DNA of 57,992 nt from Azospirillum cavernae. GTDB lineage: Bacteria; Pseudomonadota; Alphaproteobacteria; Azospirillales; Azospirillaceae. The stretch is taken from positions 1-57,992 of the forward strand of contig NZ_QYUL01000008.1 in NCBI RefSeq assembly GCF_003590795.1, in the 5' to 3' direction. Positions 43,316-53,104 of this stretch are shown piece after piece. The number at the start of each line of letters is the position of its first letter. The stretch's first letter is position 1. The translations under genes and the position numbers were made by a program. The notes below the pieces were generated by a model. It had not been told where the DNA came from. It searched no databases and saw nothing but the letters and a program-made list of their open reading frames with translations.

Positions 43316-44824
43316 TTGCTTTTCAGCGCACTCCCGGACGACATCTTCCGCCCTTTGGCAAACAAATATCGGCACGCCTACGAACGCCTGCTCTCGCGGC
43401 TGCACGATGGCTTGTTCGGGCTCGACACGACCCGCCAGCCGACGCGTGACGACGTCATGGTGGATCTGGAAGAGGGCCTGCTGACCTTCACAAGGGCGCT
43501 CCCAGACGACGAGCGTGAGGAATTCCATCTGACTGCTCCCCTTGCCTACATGGAGTTGATCGAAACCGGCTGGCTGCTGGAGCAGAGGGAGGGATGGACC
43601 ACCCACGTTGAAATGAACGCTGCGGCCACGCAAGTTCTGAGCACGCTGTGCGGACTCGCGGAACGGAAGGCCGAGACGTTCGGCGGCACGTTCATCAGCG
43701 TCTACAGCACCTTGGAAAGCGTGACGCGGGACGCCGGGACCAACGCCCAAGGGGTTGCCGAGGCGGCGCAGCGCGCCAAGCAGTTCGCCCGCTACGCCCG
43801 TGGTGTCGTCGGCAATCTGAAGGATATCGAACAGTCCCTGCTGTCTCAGGCCACCGTGAACAGTCTGGTCAAGACGTTCTTCGACGACTTCGTGCAAAGG
43901 ATCGTGATCGGGGACTACCGGAAACTGACATCCGTGCGCAACCACCCCTACCGATACCGGTACAAGATCTTGGAGATGGCGGACACCATCGGTTCGGATC
44001 CGGTGCTGTTCCAGACCGTCGCGGACAGCCTGGTGGCGCAAGGTGTGGCGGAAACACCAGCCGACGCCCAAGCCCAACTCGACGGGCAACTGCGCGACAT
44101 TCGCTTGGCCATCGAAGCCATCGACACGTTCCGCGACCGCATCGACCGCACGAAAAGCACCATCGAACGCCGCTTTTCCAACACGCTGCGCTACATGGAT
44201 CTGGTCGAGAGCGGACGTGCAGAACGGTTCGCCAAGGGATTGGCGGACATTGCTCGGGCATTGCCGGATCTCGACTACGGCGCCGAGATTCCAGTCGAAA
44301 CCTTGCTCTTCGAGACCCCGTCTCACATCGATGGCGAGCGGCTCGCGAAGCCGGAAAAGCCGTATTCGCCGGTGGAGAACAAGCGCTACATGCGACCGAA
44401 GCCCGATCCTCTCTGGCAGGCGTTCGAGCACGCCAAGCAAGCGTTCGATCGTCGTCTGCGCATCACGCCGGAACGCTTCGGCGATTACGTGCGCGACAAG
44501 GTCGACGCCGCCGCGACGGAGGGACGCGCCGAAATCACAGCCGCCGACCTGCCTCCGTCCGACATCGAGGAGTTCCTTATTTTCTCGGCCCTGCGCTCCA
44601 TGCCGGTGGCCAGGATCCCCCTGCCGAACGGGTACGTCATCGAGCACCGCGATGGCCTCGTCGACAACGACTGGCTGATCTGCCGGGATTTCGCGTTGCA
44701 ACGCATCTCGCCGGCGGATCCGGGATCGCCTCCCAGCGTCCAGCCAGTTCGGGACGGCAGTGGCCCTTCGACCCGAAGAACAAAACCCGGATCCAGACTC
44801 CCTCGTTCCACCCCCAGCGCATAG
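43316..44824 (+). CDS. jetA: Wadjet protein JetA (type II-like)
   Basis: A 502-residue protein. TTG 43316 follows GAGAGGGGG; the N-terminus MLFSALPDDIFRPLANKYRHAYERLL is typical of the JetA family of the DUF5716 kind. JetA is the kleisin-like subunit (MukF-like) of Wadjet, an SMC-type complex that senses small circular DNA by loop extrusion. Winged-helix regions flank a long helical middle (about 110-260). A DNA-binding-like C-terminal part ends Pro/Arg-rich. jetB follows after 10 bases. Order and sizes (jetA, jetB, jetC, jetD) match known operons. The assignment to type II rests on the JetA subfamily only. Confidence 0.8.
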   Translation: MLFSALPDDIFRPLANKYRHAYERLLSRLHDGLFGLDTTRQPTRDDVMVDLEEGLLTFTRALPDDEREEFHLTAPLAYMELIETGWLLEQREGWTTHVEMNAAATQVLSTLCGLAERKAETFGGTFISVYSTLESVTRDAGTNAQGVAEAAQRAKQFARYARGVVGNLKDIEQSLLSQATVNSLVKTFFDDFVQRIVIGDYRKLTSVRNHPYRYRYKILEMADTIGSDPVLFQTVADSLVAQGVAETPADAQAQLDGQLRDIRLAIEAIDTFRDRIDRTKSTIERRFSNTLRYMDLVESGRAERFAKGLADIARALPDLDYGAEIPVETLLFETPSHIDGERLAKPEKPYSPVENKRYMRPKPDPLWQAFEHAKQAFDRRLRITPERFGDYVRDKVDAAATEGRAEITAADLPPSDIEEFLIFSALRSMPVARIPLPNGYVIEHRDGLVDNDWLICRDFALQRISPADPGSPPSVQPVRDGSGPSTRRTKPGSRLPRSTPSA

Positions 44825-44834
44825 AGGATCGCCC

Positions 44835-45536
44835 ATGCTGCAGGACCTCAGTGCCATTCTCGACCGCGCGTCTGGGAAGGAAGCGGAAACCCTCCAACAG
44901 GACCTCCTGGCCACGACACGGGCTCTCTGGGATCGCCAGTTCATCTATGGCGATGATCATGGCGGCACGAGGCCCTACGAACTCGGACGGCGCTACCGGG
45001 CCTACTTCGAGTCGCTGTTCGACGCCCTGGGATATGATTTCCTCCTCGATGAGAAGGAACGTCTGATCGGCATCATCGACCAGGCCGGTGCGGCGCCACG
45101 CGCCATGCGCTTGGACGAAACCCTCTTCCTCCTGGCGTTGCGCGTCATCTACGAGGAACGGGTGCGCTCCTTCGACATCAAGGAACGCGGACGGTGCGAC
45201 ACGACGCTGGCGGAAGTCTGGACCATGATCGAGGAGCGCACCATGCGCAAACGCCCGTCGGTCACGCGCAGCACCGAATTGGTCCGGCGCTTCCAGCGCC
45301 ACGGTCTCGTTCGGTTTCTCGACGAGCAGGGACAGGATGCCATGCTGGAGATCCGGCCAGCCATCCGTCTTGCCATGGCCGAGGCGACGCTGGAATCCCT
45401 TCTGCGCTATGCCCAGGGGGCCGCGAACGGCACCGGCAGGCCGGAAGAGGATCCCCTTCGCGATGAAGCGCAGGATCTCGACGGCGCAGGCGATCCCGAT
45501 CCCGATCCCGTTCCTGATCCCACGCCGATGATCTGA
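44835..45536 (+). CDS. jetB: Wadjet protein JetB (DUF4194)
   Basis: A 233-residue protein from ATG 44835. The core (about 55-200) looks like the DUF4194/MukE-like family: GRRYRAYFESLFDALGYDF, then RLDETLFLLALRVIYEERVRSFDIKE, then a winged-helix end. JetB is the kite subunit that joins JetA to the JetC motor. The last 35 residues are low-complexity Asp/Pro (DPDPDPVPDPTP) and probably disordered. It lies 10 bases after jetA and 43 bases before jetC. Confidence 0.8.
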   Translation: MLQDLSAILDRASGKEAETLQQDLLATTRALWDRQFIYGDDHGGTRPYELGRRYRAYFESLFDALGYDFLLDEKERLIGIIDQAGAAPRAMRLDETLFLLALRVIYEERVRSFDIKERGRCDTTLAEVWTMIEERTMRKRPSVTRSTELVRRFQRHGLVRFLDEQGQDAMLEIRPAIRLAMAEATLESLLRYAQGAANGTGRPEEDPLRDEAQDLDGAGDPDPDPVPDPTPMI

Positions 45537-45579
45537 CCAAGCGTCCCCTCTTCCGTCGGCCGACATCCTTGAGGTTCAC

Positions 45580-48500
45580 ATGCCCGATTCCCTCGATCAG
45601 ACGCTCAAGCAGGCCGCCTTGTCCGGGACGGCGCTTTCTCCTCCCACCCTTCCCGACGAAGATCGGCCGCGGCCGTCCTTCTTCGAACTGCGCCATCTCG
45701 GCTTCGTGAACTGGTACGCCTTCTTCAAGGACGACATCCAGGTTCGCGGACGCATCGCCCTGCTGGGGCACAACGGTGCGGGAAAATCCGTGATCCTGGA
45801 CGCGATCCAGACCGTCCTGACCGGCAACGACCGCACACGCCTGCGCCTGAACGCCTCGGTGCAGAACGAGGAAATCGCCCGGTCGGTGAAGTCCAAGCGC
45901 ACTGTCCGCGACTATTGCCTCGGCGCCATCGACGACGCCGACCTGGAGGGCAGCGGAGAAGGGGCGATGCTCCTGCGTGATCAGGCGGTCACCTACCTGC
46001 TGCTCGGTTTCGAGCGCACCGACACACACCGCCAAGTTACGGTCGGCCTCTGCCTCGAAGCGCACAAGGATCGCGAACGCGAAAATCCCAAAGCCCTGTT
46101 CATCGTTGAGGGACGCATCCTGACCACCGACGATGTGGCCGAGGAGGGTGTGTATGAGGACGGCAGGCGCTGGAGCGAAGCGAAGCCCTGGGAGGAAGTT
46201 CGGGCCGCCATCGAGGCGGATCCGGCCCTTGATCTGCTGATAGCCAATAGCCCGGACCTCTTCGTCACCGAGATCTGCCACATTCTCGGGCCGGAGTTCG
46301 GGAAGATGGACAAGAGCAAGTTCCTCAAGAACTTGCGCAACGCGCTCACCTTCAAGGCGGTGACGTCCTCCACCGAATTCGTCCGCAACTACATCCTTGA
46401 TCCCTATCCGGTGTCGGTCGCGGAAATGCGGGCTTCGATCGCGCGCTACGCCGAGATCGAAAAGAAGGTCGATGAACTGAAGCGCCGGCTGGAAAGCGTC
46501 AAAGCGCTTTCCGAACGCGCTCGTGAAATCCGTGCGCAGCGCGCTCTATTGGCTCGCCGCCGTCTTGGCGCGTTGCAAGGACGCCTGCATCAGGTCATGA
46601 CCGACCGCGAGAGCAACCGCCGCAAGCAGGTGGAGGCACGGGATACGCTCATCGACGTCATCGAAGCCCTGCGCAGGTTCGAAGCGACGCGAGCCGACCT
46701 GACGCAACGGCTTGCCGATCTCCGCCAAGCGAGAGACACCAGTGCTTCGGCTCAGGCCCTCGCCGCTCTCGACCTGGAGATCCGCAGCATCGACCTGTCG
46801 CGTCGGGAGGTAACGACTGGCGAGGCTCTGACGGCTGCCTGCCGTCTGGTCGATGCCCTGCGCCAGGCGCTGCCCATCATCAAGGCCATCGCTCCCGATG
46901 CGTTGACCGACTTCCTGGATCTCGTAACGCGCACCGAGGGATCAGCCAATCTCAAGGTCGAGGAGAAAGCGGTCCTTGCCGTTGCGCTCACGGATGCAGG
47001 ATTGGTTGCCGTTGCCGGACGCGTGCTGCGCATGGTGGAGCAGCGCGCAACCACCGTGCAAAGCCGCATGACCGCCATCGAGGCGGACATCTCCGCCATC
47101 GACGAAAACATTCGCCGCGTGAGCGCCGGAAAGAGCCTGCTGAACCGGCGCACCACCATCCCCCTCCTCCAGGCCCTCCAGCGGGCCGGGATCGACGCGT
47201 CGCCGCTGTGCGAACGCGTGACCGGCGTCGATGAGGAGTGGCGCTTGGCCGCGGAGGCCGTTCTTGGTGATCGGCGCGAGGCGCTGCTGGTCGCGCCGGA
47301 GATCTATGAAACCGCCTTGTCCGTCTATCGGCGCACGGACATCGACGGGGCATCGATCGTCAACACGACCAAGACACCCGATACCAGGCCGGCGAAGCGT
47401 GGATCGCTGGCCACCGTCGTCGATACCGACAATCGTCACGCGCGCGCGTTTCTCGACTATCTGCTGGGCGGGCTGATGATGGTCCGCACCGAAACCGAAC
47501 TTCGCCGCGAGGACTCGGCCATCACGGTCGATCTCATGCATGCGGCCGCCCGGACCGTGCGCAAGTTGCGGGCTCCCTCTCCCCTCTTGCTTGGCTGCGT
47601 CGACACCCAAGGAGCGCTTGAACAACTGCGGGCGGAGCGGCGGGAGGCTGAAGCGTCCCTGCGCATGTTGAGCGATGAACGAGCCAACCTCATCGCCAGC
47701 CAGCGGGTTTTGCGCGCGTGCGAAGACCAGGCGAACCGGCTGGTTCCCGTGGACCTGACGCGCGATACCTGCACCTTGAGCACGTTGACAGAGCGCTTCG
47801 TGACCGCGAACCTGGAGCGGGCGCGGATCGCCGAAGAGCAGGATCGCGGCATCACCCAGGCCATCCTTGCCGCCGAAAGGGACCTCAAGGCGGTCGAAAC
47901 CGAAGCCGCCACAAAGAACGTTTCAAAGGGACGCCTGGAGACCACTCTTGACAGCCTTGAGGAGGCCCTGGCAAGCAATGAAGAGGCAATCCGGTCCATT
48001 CAGGAAAAGTCGGACGACGCCTTGCTCTACGCGGCCAGGGTGATCAGCCAGGAGCACGCGGACGAGCAGCGCAGCCTGATGTTCGCCGACACCGATCCCG
48101 GTCAGCCCGATTTCACGCGCATCATCCAGCCGACGGACCGCGAGGCCATCGCCTTTCCCATCGACGACCCGCGGTGGCTGAACGCCATTCTGGCGCATCT
48201 GGAAAACTTCGTCCTGGTTCAGACCTTCAAGCGCGTCTCCGGCACCGAGGACGCGCTGTTCGGAACGGTCCGAGATTATCTCAATGCGTTCGACCTGCCA
48301 CGGCCGGACTGTGTGCCGGCCGCGTCATCGGAAACCGTGACCGATGACGATACCAGAAGCGCGGCCGAACGGGACGAGGAGCGCTTCTTGATGGCCGATG
48401 CCGTATCCACGTGGATCGCTTCCGAAGAGGAGGACTTGCGCGATAACGAGTTGGTGCGCAAGGAGGCGGAGGCTGCGGAGCAGGGCAATCGCTTCAGGTT

Positions 48501-48612
48501 AACGGCGGTCCTCCTTTCCAAGAGGTGTGGTTCTATGATTCCTGAAAGGCTCCTTGGCTTTGGGAGCCGACCATGGCGTCGCGTTCGATGTTGGATCACT
48601 TTTCGGCGTTGA
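45580..48612 (+). pseudogene. jetC: jetC 5' part (Wadjet SMC-like ATPase), truncated by an IS
   Basis: ATG 45580 opens an SMC/MukB/RecN-like ATPase with Walker A G63HNGAGKS70 followed by VILDAIQTVL. Long coiled-coil arms cover about 290-400 and 680-860. The native sequence ends at codon 967 (48480), inside the second arm or base. The frame then runs 43 codons into the IS and stops at 48612. The signature and Walker B motifs are all in the 3' part after the IS. This product therefore cannot form an ATPase head. Joined at the target duplication the two parts give 1251 residues in frame, the size expected for JetC. Confidence 0.85.
48471..48480 (+). repeat. Left copy of 10-bp target site duplication
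   Basis: GGCTGCGGAG, identical to 49720-49729, flanks the insertion. In jetC it encodes part of KEAEAAE. A 10-bp duplication fits the 8-10 bp range of ISAs1-family elements. Confidence 0.9.
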
Positions 48613-49719
48613 AGGATCCCCGCCAGTCGTGGCGGGTGGTGTATCCCCTGCCGGAAATCCTGCTGCTGGTTTTGTGCGCGACCTTGAGCGGCATGGAAGA
48701 TTTTGTGGAGATCCGGCTGTGGGGCGACCTTCGGCTTGAGTTTTTGCGGAGATTTCTGCCCTACGAGCGCGGTCTTCCCGCCCACGACACGTTGAACGAT
48801 GTGATCAACGCCTTGCCTCCCGACCTGTTCAAGGAATGCTTCACCCGCTGGGTGGCGCAACTGTGCGAGGAGACGCCCGACGTCATCGCCATCGATGGCA
48901 AGACCTCGCGGCGCAGCCATGACCGGGCCAAAGGGCGGGCGCCGTTGCATCTGGTTTCGGCCTGGGCCGCGCGCCAGCGCTTGGTCCTGGGTCAGGAGGC
49001 GACCGAAACCAAGTCCAACGAGATCACCGCCATCCCGCTCTTGCTGGAACGCCTGGAACTCGCGGGCGCCTTGGTCACCATCGACGCCATGGGCGCCCAA
49101 ACCGCCATCGCCGAAACCATCCGCGCCAAGGGCGCCGACTATCTTTTGGCGCTCAAGGGCAATCGGCCGACCACCCACGCCGATGTCGAGCGTTTCTTCG
49201 CCGATCCGCCGGCCGAGATGATCGCGGATACGCTGGAGACCATCGACAATGACCATGGCCGCCTGGAACTCCGCCGCCACACCGTCTGCCATGACGTCGG
49301 CTGGCTCTTCTCCGACCGGCGCTACCCCGACGAACCCCGCTTTCCCGGCCTCGCCATGATCGGCATGATCGAAACCATCGTGGAACGCGACGGTCGGACC
49401 CAGCGAGACCGCCGCTACTACCTGTGCTCCACCACCTTGGATGCCAAGACCTTCGCCCGTGCCGTCCGCGCCCATTGGGGCATCGAAAACGGTCTCCATT
49501 GGGTGCTCGATGTCGTCTTTCACGACGATCTCGCTCGCCTCAGATCAGGAAGCGGACCCCAGAACATGGCCATCGTGCGCCATATCGCCATCAACCTCCT
49601 CCGAAAGCCGACCGACAAGCACAGCCTCAAGGTCCGACGAAAACGCGCAAACCTCGACCAGGATTATCTCGAAACACTAATCCGACAAGGCGGCCCGTTA
49701 ACCTGAAGCGATTCCCCTG
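48481..49719 (+). mobile_element. ISAs1-family insertion sequence, 1239 bp, complete
   Basis: The ends are 25-bp inverted repeats starting CAGGG(C/G)AATCGCTTCAGG, with one mismatch (48481-48505 and 49695-49719). They are bounded by identical 10-bp duplications (48471-48480 and 49720-49729). One intact transposase gene fills the element. Clean ends and an undamaged transposase show a recent insertion that could still move. It lies in the same orientation as jetC. CAGGG-type termini, length and duplication size all fit ISAs1. Confidence 0.9.
48573..49706 (+). CDS. ISAs1-family DDE transposase
   Basis: A 377-residue enzyme, full length for the family. The N-terminal segment (MLDHFSALKDPRQSWRVVYPLPEILLLVLCATLSG) is typical. 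DDE residues lie in AIDGKTSRRS, VTIDAMGAQTAIAETI, and HWGIENGLHWVLDVVFHDD. The gene ends inside the right inverted repeat. It cuts and pastes the element by recognising the 25-bp ends. Confidence 0.9.
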   Translation: MASRSMLDHFSALKDPRQSWRVVYPLPEILLLVLCATLSGMEDFVEIRLWGDLRLEFLRRFLPYERGLPAHDTLNDVINALPPDLFKECFTRWVAQLCEETPDVIAIDGKTSRRSHDRAKGRAPLHLVSAWAARQRLVLGQEATETKSNEITAIPLLLERLELAGALVTIDAMGAQTAIAETIRAKGADYLLALKGNRPTTHADVERFFADPPAEMIADTLETIDNDHGRLELRRHTVCHDVGWLFSDRRYPDEPRFPGLAMIGMIETIVERDGRTQRDRRYYLCSTTLDAKTFARAVRAHWGIENGLHWVLDVVFHDDLARLRSGSGPQNMAIVRHIAINLLRKPTDKHSLKVRRKRANLDQDYLETLIRQGGPLT

Positions 49720-50584
49720 GGCTGCGGAGGCGCGCAACGCCACGATCCGGACCTTCAAGGAGGACTTCGTTGGCAAGGTGCGTGGCGCCTTCGACGCCAT
49801 CGAGGGCGTGCTGGAGGATCTGAACCGCCAATTGCGCAAACGCGACTTCCACGGCCTGACCTACCGCTTTTCCAAGCGCGACGCGGCCGGCTACCGGGAC
49901 ATGATCACCCTCATCAACCGGTCGTCGGATCCGGAGTTCGACCTGCCCCTGTTCGAGCAGGCGAGCGAGGCTGGCGGCGCTCTCGACGAGGCCACCTCGA
50001 ACGCGCTCAAACGCCTCCAGGCCCTGGCTCTCGATCCGCACGCGGACATCGGCGACATCGAGGATCCCCGGCGTTACTTCGAATTCCATCTGGAGATGCT
50101 GAACCGCAAGGGGGACGTGAAGACGGATCTGGCCCGCCGCATCGGCACCGGATCCGGTGGGCAGTTGCAGGTCCCGTTCTATGTCTCGATCGGCGCCGCT
50201 TTGGCCGCGACCTGCTACCCCGACCGCAAGGGGCTCGACGGCGGCCTCGCCATGGCCGTCTTCGACGAGGCGTTCTCCAAGATGGACGCCGCCGTCGTCA
50301 GCGAGGTGCTTCAGTTCAACGAGAGCGTGGGCCTGCAGACGATCATCGCCGCCCCGGACAAGGAGCGCTCGACGTTCGAGCAGTTCATGGACACCATCGT
50401 CACGATCTCGCGAATGGGCACCGCGATCATGATCGACGTTCAGGAGATCAAGCCCCTCGCCCATGCGGAGTTTCGCAAAGCGAACCCGCGCCTGATCGGC
50501 TTCGACGGCTTCCGCACCGCCGCGCTTCAGGAAGGGCAGGCGACGGGCGACACCGCCAACGGTTCCCCGGATCCGGCCTCGTGA
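49720..50584 (+). pseudogene. jetC: jetC 3' part (signature and Walker B)
   Basis: After the right target duplication the sequence resumes in the jetC frame (ARNATIRTFKEDFVGKV) for 284 residues. It carries the ABC signature-like TGSGGQLQVPFYVS and the Walker B region GGLAMAVFDEAFSKMD. These pair with the Walker A in the 5' part. No ribosome binding site was found that would let it be made alone in a useful form. The stop at 50582-50584 overlaps the jetD start (GTGA). Confidence 0.85.
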
Positions 50585-51909
50585 AGGGGGGCCCCGGACA
50601 CGGCTCATCCACTGGTTCGGCACCGAACCCAGACACTCCCCAAGCCGTGGCGACCAATCTGCTTGCTCGGCTGTTGCGGAGAGCCGATCGCCGCCGACAG
50701 GAGAACCGATCGGTATCCGAAACCCCGGACTACAGCCGTCTGCGCACGGGAACCGACGAAGCGGTGTTCCGGCGTATCCTGGAACAGGCCGCGGCGGCCG
50801 GTGCGGTTAGCATTGTCCTAGGACGGTTCGAGCGGACGCATCTGATCGAGAAGATTCGCGTCGCCGACGCCGACCGGCTCGCAGCGTTTCTTGGTGTGGA
50901 GCGCTTGCCCGTTCAAGCCCGCCGCGTTGCGGACATGGTTCGGACGTTTCTGCCCGCGGTGGGTTGGACGCATGACCTGCTCGACCGCGCCACAGCCCGT
51001 TGGACGCGTGGTGAAAGCGCCTTCGGTCTTGCCATCGCTGACGAGGCCGACATCAAGGCTCGCTTCCGGATCCTGGCCGCACTGGCGCGAGGCGAAGCGG
51101 ATGGAATCGATCCCCGTACCTTTTCCGCGCGTGTCTTTCCGCTGCATCCGAACGACGCCAGCAAGATCGTCGAACGCCATCTTGGTGGGCTGCTGCCGAT
51201 GCTCCGTGACGTGATCCAGGGCTTCGGTCCAGAGAGGGACACGGCATCTACGGGGATGGAAGACATGGCAGGCGCTGAGGATGACCGGCAGCCCTCGGGA
51301 ATTTCCGATGATGGCGTGCTGGAACGCTTTGGCCTCTTGCGGTTCACCGCTCCGGTCTTCCTGTCCGGCCCCGTCGAGATCGATCTGTCCGTTGTCGGAT
51401 CCGATGTCAGACTGCCCGGCTCGACGCCACCCTTCATCACGGCGCATCGTGAATGGTTGCCTGGGCTCCATTGGCGGGCGGACGTCGCAAGCCCACGCAT
51501 TCTGACCATCGAAAATTTGACCTCGTTCCACCGCCATGTCCGTGAGATCCGGCAAGATGATGTGTGCACCGTCTACACCGGCGGCTTCCCAAGCATGACC
51601 GTGCTGTCGCTGCTTCGCCGCCTGCTGGCTACCTCGCCGACACCGCCAATTCTATGGCACTGGGGTGATGTCGATGCCGGAGGCGCCCGGATCGCCGAGT
51701 ATCTGGAGCAGAGCCTCGGTGCCTCCATCCGTCCGCACCTCATGGGTCAGGACCTTGTCGCCCACCTGGGCCGTGCAGGACACACGGGTCCTCTCGCGCC
51801 GTTGGCCGCACGCGCCGGTGCGGGAGCCGAAATCGCCCGCGTCATTCTGGACACGGGCCTGCTCCTGGAGCAGGAGCGCGTCGATCCTCAGCCGGTCCCA
51901 GCATTGTGA
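50581..51909 (+). CDS. jetD: Wadjet nuclease JetD (DUF3322/DUF2220, Toprim)
   Basis: A 442-residue protein, GTG 50581 overlapping the jetC stop. Residues about 30-210 correspond to the DUF3322 arm. Residues about 250-430 are the DUF2220/Toprim domain with the metal-binding E311 in TIENLTSF and D363xD365 in HWGDVDAGGARI, plus the GGFPS signature. JetD cleaves the circular plasmid once the JetABC motor stalls. All catalytic residues look intact. Because it depends on JetABC loading, the IS in jetC should silence its activity, and polar loss of translation is also likely. Confidence 0.8.
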   Translation: MKGGPGHGSSTGSAPNPDTPQAVATNLLARLLRRADRRRQENRSVSETPDYSRLRTGTDEAVFRRILEQAAAAGAVSIVLGRFERTHLIEKIRVADADRLAAFLGVERLPVQARRVADMVRTFLPAVGWTHDLLDRATARWTRGESAFGLAIADEADIKARFRILAALARGEADGIDPRTFSARVFPLHPNDASKIVERHLGGLLPMLRDVIQGFGPERDTASTGMEDMAGAEDDRQPSGISDDGVLERFGLLRFTAPVFLSGPVEIDLSVVGSDVRLPGSTPPFITAHREWLPGLHWRADVASPRILTIENLTSFHRHVREIRQDDVCTVYTGGFPSMTVLSLLRRLLATSPTPPILWHWGDVDAGGARIAEYLEQSLGASIRPHLMGQDLVAHLGRAGHTGPLAPLAARAGAGAEIARVILDTGLLLEQERVDPQPVPAL

Positions 51910-51913
51910 CGCT

Positions 51914-51928
51914 GTTGCTATTTGCAAC
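51914..51928 (+). promoter_or_regulatory. parS-like site, one mismatch
   Basis: GTTGCTATTTGCAAC, a one-base variant of GTTGCTAATTGCAAC, found 5 bases after the jetD stop and about 155 bases before parA. It extends to GCTGTTGC/GCAACAGC arms and might also act as a weak terminator. Confidence 0.5.
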
Positions 51929-52084
51929 AGCCCCTCCCTTCCATTGAACCTTCTCCCACGATACGTAGCATCCACGGATGCGTCCGTGGTGGGTAGTCAG
52001 TTTCTACCAATACAGCGGTTTCTTGACGGATGTGGGCGCTACCTGTATCCAAGGCTCAGACGTCACCTTTGATCGGAGCCGGGC

Positions 52085-53104
52085 TTGCTGGGGGATAATG
52101 TGAAGGCATTCCGCGAGCGCCTCGGCCTGAGCCAGTCCGAATTCGCGGCGTGGCTCAACGAACGGCTCAACCGTCGCTACGACAAGCAGAGAGTCAGCGG
52201 CTGGGAGCGCGGATCCGACAAGCCGCCGCAGGTAGTGGTCGATCTGCTGCACAATGAGATCGCCGGTCTCGGCGTGAAGCACGGCCCTGCCCTGGTCGTG
52301 TCCGTGAGCAACCAGAAGGGTGGAGTGGGCAAGACCACGACCAGCGTGAACGTCGCGACCATGCTTGCCCAGAGCGGGCACAAGGTGTTGCTGATCGACG
52401 CCGATCCCCAGGCCAGCGCCACGATCCACCTTGGCTTCAACGCGATCGACCTGCACCGCAAGGGGCGCACGCTTGACGCCGTGCTCCGCAAGGAAGCCAC
52501 GCTAACCGATATCGTGCTGAGCGTGGAAGACACCGGCCTCGACGTCGTGCCGTCGAGCATCCGCCTTGCCAAGGTGGAGGGCGAACTTCAGGGCCAGGTC
52601 ACCGGCATCTTCACGCTGCGCAAGGCGCTCGCACCGCTCCGCGAAACCTACGACTTCATCGTGATCGACACTCCGCCGCACTTGGCGCAGATGACGATGA
52701 ACAGCCTGACAGCGTCCGACACCGTCCTCATTCCCTGCCAGACCGAACTCATGTCGGTGCTCGGCATCGAATACATCCTCGAATCGATCTCCGACATCCG
52801 CGACACCGTCCAGTCGACGCTGACGGTGCTCGGGATCCTGCCGACGATGTTCAACCAGCGCCTTACTCAGGATCGGGAATCGCTGCTGGAACTGCAGAAG
52901 GCGTATTCGGGAACCACGCGGATCTTCGATCCGCTTCCACGCGCAACGGTCTACAGCCAGGCGTTCGCGGCCGGACAGGCGGCGGTGAGCGCAGTGTCGA
53001 ATGCTGCCGGCGCAGACTCTCTACGGTCTGTTGCCGACGCCCTTGTTGCCGAACGCACGAAACGCTTCGGGATCCGCATGAGCGAGGTGACCCATGTCGC
53101 GTAA
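52085..53104 (+). CDS. parA: Partition ATPase ParA (type Ia, with HTH)
   Basis: A 339-residue protein. Residues 5-47 hold an XRE-like HTH (FRERLGLSQSEFAAWLNERL), used by type Ia ParA proteins to repress their own operon. The deviant Walker A is K78GGVGK83TTT, and Walker A' is LLIDADPQASAT; FIVIDTPP is the Walker B region. The ATPase moves the plasmid on the nucleoid together with ParB. TTG 52085 has GGAG about 7 bases upstream. parB overlaps its 3' end by 11 bases. Confidence 0.85.
   Translation: MLGDNVKAFRERLGLSQSEFAAWLNERLNRRYDKQRVSGWERGSDKPPQVVVDLLHNEIAGLGVKHGPALVVSVSNQKGGVGKTTTSVNVATMLAQSGHKVLLIDADPQASATIHLGFNAIDLHRKGRTLDAVLRKEATLTDIVLSVEDTGLDVVPSSIRLAKVEGELQGQVTGIFTLRKALAPLRETYDFIVIDTPPHLAQMTMNSLTASDTVLIPCQTELMSVLGIEYILESISDIRDTVQSTLTVLGILPTMFNQRLTQDRESLLELQKAYSGTTRIFDPLPRATVYSQAFAAGQAAVSAVSNAAGADSLRSVADALVAERTKRFGIRMSEVTHVA

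Noticed and set aside
48276..49523. Leftward 415-aa frame across the IS boundary
   Set aside because: It spans jetC and the IS on the opposite strand and is interrupted by the insertion boundary; a shadow frame.
51911..51931. Terminator after jetD
   Set aside because: The hairpin matches the parS-like family too closely and has no T-run; listed as a parS-like site.
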